Assembly (NCBI GenBank): GCA_937981515.1
Contig: CALJNY010000079.1
Location: forward strand, 1 to 9,067
Source of the DNA: an uncultured Collinsella sp.
GTDB lineage: Bacteria; Actinomycetota; Coriobacteriia; Coriobacteriales; Coriobacteriaceae
DNA: 9,067 nucleotides
Direction: 5' to 3'
Within the stretch, counting starts at the first letter, position 1. Every line of letters starts with the position of its first letter. The position numbers and the translations under genes are program-made. The notes under the pieces are model-generated. The model made no database searches and was not told where the DNA came from. It saw nothing but the letters and a program-made list of their open reading frames with translations. Shown here in pieces: positions 4,862 to 9,067 of this stretch.

Positions 4862-6619
4862 ATGAATGAGATCAAGTGCCCGCATTGTGGCGAAGTGTTT
4901 AAGGTCGATGCGTCCGGCTATGCGGATATCGTCAAGCAGGTGCGCGATGCTGAGTTTTCGCGCGACCTGGATGAGCGCGTGAAGGCAGTCCAGCGCGAGG
5001 GCGAGCAGGCGCTGGAACTTGAGCGCTCTCGTTCGACGGCTGCCTTGCAAAAGGCAGAGTCTCAGCGCAATGCTCAGCTTGTCGAGCAGAAGAATGCTGC
5101 AGCTCAGCAGCTGGCACAAGAGGTTGCCAAGCGCGATGCCGAGCTTGCCGAGCTGCGCGCCAAGCTCGAGGGCGCTGCCACGGAGCGCGAGAGCGCAAGC
5201 CAGCGCGCGGCGGTTGAGGCCCGTGCGGATGCGCAGAAGGAAAACGCAGAGCTCCAGCGTGAGATTGACAACCTGCGCGCGCAGCTGGGACGCAAGGATG
5301 ACGAAGCCAAACTTGCCGAGGCGGCGGCGCGCAATGCTGCTCAAAACGATCTGTCCGCCCGCGACGCTCAGATTGCTGAGCTACAGGCAAAGCTCTCCGC
5401 TGCGGACAAGGCCCAGGAGATGGCGCTTGCCGCTGCCGCGGCAGAGTCGCAGCGTGAGCTCGATGCCGCTCGCAGCGAGGCCGAGCGCGCGCTTGCTGAC
5501 TATCGCGCGAAGGTACAAGAGAAGTTTTCCGCCGCAAAGGCTCAGTCCGAGCAAGAGACCGAGGGTCTGCGTGCCCAGCTGCGCGAGCAGGAGCTGACGG
5601 CCAAAATGAACCTATCGGAAGCGGTCGCCGCGGCGGAGCGAGAGCGCGATGAGGCACGTGCCAAGCTGACGAGTGAGCTGGCGGTGCGCGATTCGCGTGA
5701 GGAACAGGCCAAGGCAGCCCACGAGCTTGAGCTCGCGCAGGCCAAGCGCGTGAGCGACGAGTTGATCCGCTACAAGGACGAAGAGATTGAGCGCCTTAAG
5801 GAAATGAAGATCCGCCTGTCCACCAAGATGGTGGGCGAGTCGCTCGAGCAGCACTGCGAGACCGAGTTTAACCGCCTACGCATGACGGCGTTTCCTAACG
5901 CGTACTTTGAGAAAGATAACGATGCGTCCGAGGGCACCAAGGGCGACTTTATCTTCCGCGAGTGCGACGCGAGCGGCAACGAGGTCATTTCGATTATGTT
6001 CGAGATGAAAAACGAGAACGACGAGACTGCGACCAAGCACAAGAACGAGGACTTCTTTAAGAAGCTCGACCACGATCGTCGCCAGAAGGGCTGTGAGTAT
6101 GCAGTGCTCTGCACGCTGCTCGAGCCCGAGAGCGAGCTTTACAATGCCGGCATCGTGGACGTGAGCTATCGCTACGAGAAGATGTACGTGATCCGTCCGC
6201 AGTTCTTTATTCCCATGATCACGCTGCTGCGCAACGCCGCCATGGGTTCGCTGCGTTATAAGCAGGAGCTGGCGGAGTACAAACAGCAGAATATCGACGT
6301 CACGAACTTCGAAGCCAAGATGGAAAAGTTCAAGAATGATTTCGGTCGCAACTACGAGATCGCGAGCCGCAAGTTCCAAACGGCGATCGATGAGATTGAC
6401 AAGACGATTAGCCATCTGCAGAAAACCAAGGAGGCGTTGCTGTCCTCCGAGAACAATCTGCGCCTAGCCAACAAGAAAGCCGACGATCTTACCATTCGCA
6501 AGCTCACGTGGGGCAACAAGACCATGAAGGCGGCGTTTGACGAGGCGCGCGGGGCTGCGACGGAGACAAACGATGAGCCAGCCGAGGCGGATTCGTATGA
6601 GGTCGAGGATGCCGAGTAG
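4862..6619 (+). CDS. DUF2130 domain protein: zinc-knuckle, coiled coil and nuclease-like domain
   Basis: A 585-residue protein. It begins with a single zinc-ribbon-like knuckle (CPHCGEVF, C6 and C9). A very long charged region from about 20 to 330, rich in alanine, glutamate, arginine and lysine with no prolines, reads as coiled coil. The DUF2130 domain (COG4487 type) follows at about 330-520. It contains KGDFIF (D362) and FEMKNE (E381, K383), a D-x18-ExK layout matching the PD-(D/E)XK nuclease-like core proposed for this family. A short helical, acidic tail ends it. The true activity is unknown; a DNA-processing or structural role fits the parts. AGGAG (4851-4855) is 6 nt before the start. 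It is transcribed alone, between two terminators. A promoter may lie in 4804-4850, where only a weak TAGAGT (4819-4824) is seen. Confidence 0.88.
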   Translation: MNEIKCPHCGEVFKVDASGYADIVKQVRDAEFSRDLDERVKAVQREGEQALELERSRSTAALQKAESQRNAQLVEQKNAAAQQLAQEVAKRDAELAELRAKLEGAATERESASQRAAVEARADAQKENAELQREIDNLRAQLGRKDDEAKLAEAAARNAAQNDLSARDAQIAELQAKLSAADKAQEMALAAAAAESQRELDAARSEAERALADYRAKVQEKFSAAKAQSEQETEGLRAQLREQELTAKMNLSEAVAAAERERDEARAKLTSELAVRDSREEQAKAAHELELAQAKRVSDELIRYKDEEIERLKEMKIRLSTKMVGESLEQHCETEFNRLRMTAFPNAYFEKDNDASEGTKGDFIFRECDASGNEVISIMFEMKNENDETATKHKNEDFFKKLDHDRRQKGCEYAVLCTLLEPESELYNAGIVDVSYRYEKMYVIRPQFFIPMITLLRNAAMGSLRYKQELAEYKQQNIDVTNFEAKMEKFKNDFGRNYEIASRKFQTAIDEIDKTISHLQKTKEALLSSENNLRLANKKADDLTIRKLTWGNKTMKAAFDEARGAATETNDEPAEADSYEVEDAE

Positions 6620-6638
6620 GGCATAGCGTATAGTGCAA

Positions 6639-6677
6639 AAGTGGGGCCGCTGGCGATGTTGCCAGCGGCCCCCACTT
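6639..6677. terminator. bidirectional terminator between convergent genes
   Basis: AAGTGGGGCCGCTGGC (6639-6654) pairs with its complement at 6661-6677, which has one extra C, around the loop GATGTT. On the minus strand the stem is followed by a short T-run (complement of the AAAA at 6637-6640), suiting the helicase transcript. On the plus strand the tail CATTTCGTT is weaker. It serves both genes of the convergent pair. Confidence 0.85.
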
Positions 6678-6699
6678 CATTTCGTTCCAGTATGTGCGG

Positions 6700-9067
6700 C
6701 TAGTCCTCGAGCAGGACCTCGATAAAGCCGACGCGGTAGTTTTTGAAGATGACCTCGCCGCCGTCTTGTGTGGCATCCAGGTCGACATCGCCCATGATGC
6801 CAAAGTCGTGGTCGCCATCCTCGTCGGCAAAAATCTGGTGCACGTGCCACACGTGATCGGTCTTCTCGTCGCTCTCGTCGATGGAAAACATCGCGGCGCT
6901 GCGGGCGTCTCCGTCGGTGAGGATTTCCTCGTGCTGCTCATGGTAGGCATCGAGCGCCTTTTGCCAGCGGACCTCGCTCATGCCCCAGTCCTCGTCGAGC
7001 TCGCCCAGATCGCGAGCGTGCTCGCGGGCGGCAAGGGTCACGCGGCGGAAGAGCGCGTTGCGCACCAACAGTGTGCAGCCGCGACGGTCCGCAACGACCT
7101 CGTCGATGCCCTGCGGCGGTGCGGCGTCGAGTGCAGTGGGGTTGCCGGCGTTCTCCCACTCGTCCACCAGGCTCGAGTCGACCGAGCGCACCACAAAGCC
7201 GAGCCACGAAATGATGTCACGCAAGCGCTCATCGCGCTTCTCAATGGGAACGGTGCGATCGAGAGAACGGTAGGCCTCGGCTAGGTAGCGCAGCAGAATG
7301 CCCTCGGAGCGGGCGATGCCGAGCTTTTGGATATAGCCCTTAAAGTCGCTCGCGCTCTCCAACATGTCGCGCAGGACGCTCTTGGGAGAGAGCTGGTAGT
7401 CGTTTGCCCAGGGTACTTCCTGGCAGTACTTGTCGAAGGCGGCATCGAGCAGGTCCTCGAGCGGCTTTTCGTAGGTGACATCCTGGATGCGCTCCAGGCG
7501 TTCCTCATATTCGACGCCGTCAGCCTTCATCTCGGCCATAGCGCGATCGCGCGCGGCGCGCTCCTGCGCGCGCAGCACCTGCTTGGGATCCTCGAGCGTT
7601 GCCTCGACCATTGAGATCAGATCCATGGTATAGGTCTCACTCTCGGGGTCGAGCAGCTCCAGCGCGGCAAGCAAGAACGGCGAGAGCGGCTGGTCGAGCG
7701 CAAAGTCCTCGGGCAGATCGACCGTCAGTGCATAGTCGATGTCTGGCGCGGCGTCAGTCGGGGCGTCGGGCGCGGGCGGCACCTCGGTGCGAACGACGAC
7801 GCCGGAATCGATGAGCGTGGCGAAGATTTCGTCGGCGCGAATCTCGAGCTTGGCCTTTTCCTCGGGGGTCTGCAGGCTTGTCTCGATGAGGTCGTGTACG
7901 CGGGCTCGGGCATCGCCACCCTGCTCGACCACGCTAATCACCATGGAGTGCGTGATGCGCAGGCGCGGCTTGAGCGTCTCGGGCTGCGTCTCGATCAGAC
8001 GCTCAAAGGTCTGCTTGTTCCAGGTGACAAAGCCCTCGGGGGCCTTTTTCTTTTTAATTTTACGGAGCTTCTTGGGGTCGTCGCCCGCCTTGGCCATGAG
8101 CTTTGCGTTCTCAATCTCGTGCTCCGGGGCCTCGGCGATCACCATGCCCTCGGTGTCAAAGCCCGAGCGCCCGGCGCGACCAGCGATCTGATGGAACTCA
8201 CGGGCGCGCAGGCGACGCATCTTGTAGCCATCGAACTTGGTGAGCGCGGTGAGCACCACGGTGTGGATGGGTACGTTGATGCCGACGCCGAGTGTGTCGG
8301 TGCCGCAAATGACGGGCAGTAGGCCCTGCTGCGCCAGGCGCTCGACCAGGAGGCGATAGCGCGGCAGCATACCGGCGTGGTGCACACCGACGCCACATCC
8401 GAGCAGACGTTTGAGGATCTTGCCAAAGGCCGTCGAGAAGCTCGTGCCTTTGGCGGCTTCCTTAATAGCCTCGCGCTGCTCCTTGCTGGCAATGCCAAAG
8501 TTGGCGAGGGATTGCGCCGTCGCAAGGGCAGCGTCTTGGCTAAAGTGCACGATATAGAGCGGGGCCTCGCCGCGACGCATCGCGAGCTCGACCGTGCCCT
8601 CGAGCGAGGTCGTCACGTAGTCGTAGCTCAGCGGCACAGGGCGTGGGGCATCGATGACCAAGTCGCAGGTAGCGCCGGTGTGTTCCTCGAGTGAGGCGGC
8701 GATCGCGGTGACATCGCCGAGCGTGGCGCTCATGAGCATAAACTGCGTGTGAGGCAGGGTGAGCAGCGGCACCTGCCAGGCCCAACCGCGATCGGGGTCG
8801 GCAAAGTAGTGGAACTCGTCCATGGCCACGCAGCCCACGTCGGCGCCCTCGCCCTCGCGCAGTGCGTCGTTGGCAAGGATTTCGGCCGTGCAGCAGATGA
8901 CGGGCGCCTTGGTGTTGATATGCGTATCGCCGGTGATCATGCCGACGTTATCGCGGCCGAGCACCTGTACCAGATCGAAGAACTTTTCGCTGACCAGAGC
9001 CTTGATAGGAGCCGTGTAGTAGCAGCGCTTGCCCTGCGCCATGCCCATAAAGAGCATGCCCAGCGCG
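6700..9067 (-). CDS. Ski2-like DExH-box RNA helicase with DUF3516 (5' end missing)
   Basis: The C-terminal 789 residues of a superfamily 2 helicase; the frame is open at the right edge, and the Walker A motif I lies outside. Visible motifs in order are Ia-like YTAPIKALVSEKF, motif II DEFHY (8806-8820), motif III SATLGD, a GVGVHHAGMLPRYR stretch typical of Ski2/Mtr4 enzymes, GTDTLGVGINVP, and motif VI QIAGRAGRSG (8161-8190). A lysine-rich linker (KKLRKIKKKKAPEGFV) leads to a long helical C-terminal region that matches the actinobacterial DUF3516 group. Such enzymes unwind RNA (or RNA-DNA hybrids) with ATP and are thought to act in RNA turnover; the precise role here is unknown. The ATG at 9055-9057 is internal, because the frame continues upstream in the same helicase fold. 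It converges on the DUF2130 gene. Confidence 0.92.
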   Translation of the reverse strand, partial: ALGMLFMGMAQGKRCYYTAPIKALVSEKFFDLVQVLGRDNVGMITGDTHINTKAPVICCTAEILANDALREGEGADVGCVAMDEFHYFADPDRGWAWQVPLLTLPHTQFMLMSATLGDVTAIAASLEEHTGATCDLVIDAPRPVPLSYDYVTTSLEGTVELAMRRGEAPLYIVHFSQDAALATAQSLANFGIASKEQREAIKEAAKGTSFSTAFGKILKRLLGCGVGVHHAGMLPRYRLLVERLAQQGLLPVICGTDTLGVGINVPIHTVVLTALTKFDGYKMRRLRAREFHQIAGRAGRSGFDTEGMVIAEAPEHEIENAKLMAKAGDDPKKLRKIKKKKAPEGFVTWNKQTFERLIETQPETLKPRLRITHSMVISVVEQGGDARARVHDLIETSLQTPEEKAKLEIRADEIFATLIDSGVVVRTEVPPAPDAPTDAAPDIDYALTVDLPEDFALDQPLSPFLLAALELLDPESETYTMDLISMVEATLEDPKQVLRAQERAARDRAMAEMKADGVEYEERLERIQDVTYEKPLEDLLDAAFDKYCQEVPWANDYQLSPKSVLRDMLESASDFKGYIQKLGIARSEGILLRYLAEAYRSLDRTVPIEKRDERLRDIISWLGFVVRSVDSSLVDEWENAGNPTALDAAPPQGIDEVVADRRGCTLLVRNALFRRVTLAAREHARDLGELDEDWGMSEVRWQKALDAYHEQHEEILTDGDARSAAMFSIDESDEKTDHVWHVHQIFADEDGDHDFGIMGDVDLDATQDGGEVIFKNYRVGFIEVLLED

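Noticed and set aside
3989..5344. A 451-codon open frame on the minus strand
   Set aside because: It runs across the phosphoesterase, a strong terminator and the coiled coil of the DUF2130 gene, has no recognisable domain or ribosome binding site, and is explained by the GC-rich, strongly biased codons of the plus-strand genes.
4870..5830. Repeated GCGCGAGG/GAGCGC-like motifs that look like tandem DNA repeats
   Set aside because: They follow the codons of the alanine, glutamate and arginine rich coiled coil; there is no constant repeat unit.
3264..9067. An intact phage defence island built from the HIRAN, phosphoesterase, DUF2130 and helicase genes
   Set aside because: The genes are split by three terminators and a convergent junction. 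The DUF3516 helicase and DUF2130 protein are common housekeeping-type genes in these bacteria, so a single system is not supported.

Overview
The window looks like a chromosomal segment of a gut Coriobacteriia bacterium, most likely Collinsella or a close relative. The pointers are GC-rich coding sequence (about 60% by eye), a Ski2-type helicase with the actinobacterial DUF3516 C-terminal region, an anaerobe-type rubrerythrin, a fermentative iron alcohol dehydrogenase, and a GGGGACAGGCAC hairpin repeat. The genus is an inference from these traits, not from a database match.

Layout. At the left edge, on the minus strand, is the start of a reverse rubrerythrin (1-295, continues outside). It is divergent from a two-gene plus-strand operon: an iron-dependent alcohol dehydrogenase (552-1772) and a class 3 type aldehyde dehydrogenase (1781-3160). 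The AT-rich space between them (296-551) holds a plausible rubrerythrin promoter, a leader hairpin, and two 18-bp sequences resembling operators of the NADH-sensing repressor Rex. The operon would interconvert alcohol, aldehyde and acid with NAD(H), so a redox operator there makes sense. The rubrerythrin would remove peroxide with reducing power from the same pool.

The stretch 3161-3586 has no ordinary gene, but it is dense in structure. It has a 44-bp near-perfect palindrome, a hairpin that pairs away the Shine-Dalgarno sequence of a 27-codon hydrophobic peptide, that peptide itself (3264-3347), a 3' hairpin, and a perfect 41-bp palindrome. Together these resemble a type I toxin locus (small membrane toxin plus RNA control). 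This is the most interesting part of the window.

Next is a small plus-strand cluster: a HIRAN-domain protein whose best start codon appears to be ACG (3587-3913), a 59-residue acidic/basic protein (3932-4111), and a calcineurin-like phosphoesterase (4178-4723). A GGGGACAGGCAC hairpin and a strong intrinsic terminator close it. A DUF2130 protein with a long coiled coil and a nuclease-like C-terminal domain follows (4862-6619). It converges, across a bidirectional terminator, on the minus-strand DUF3516 helicase (6700-9067), which runs off the right edge before its ATP-binding Walker A motif.
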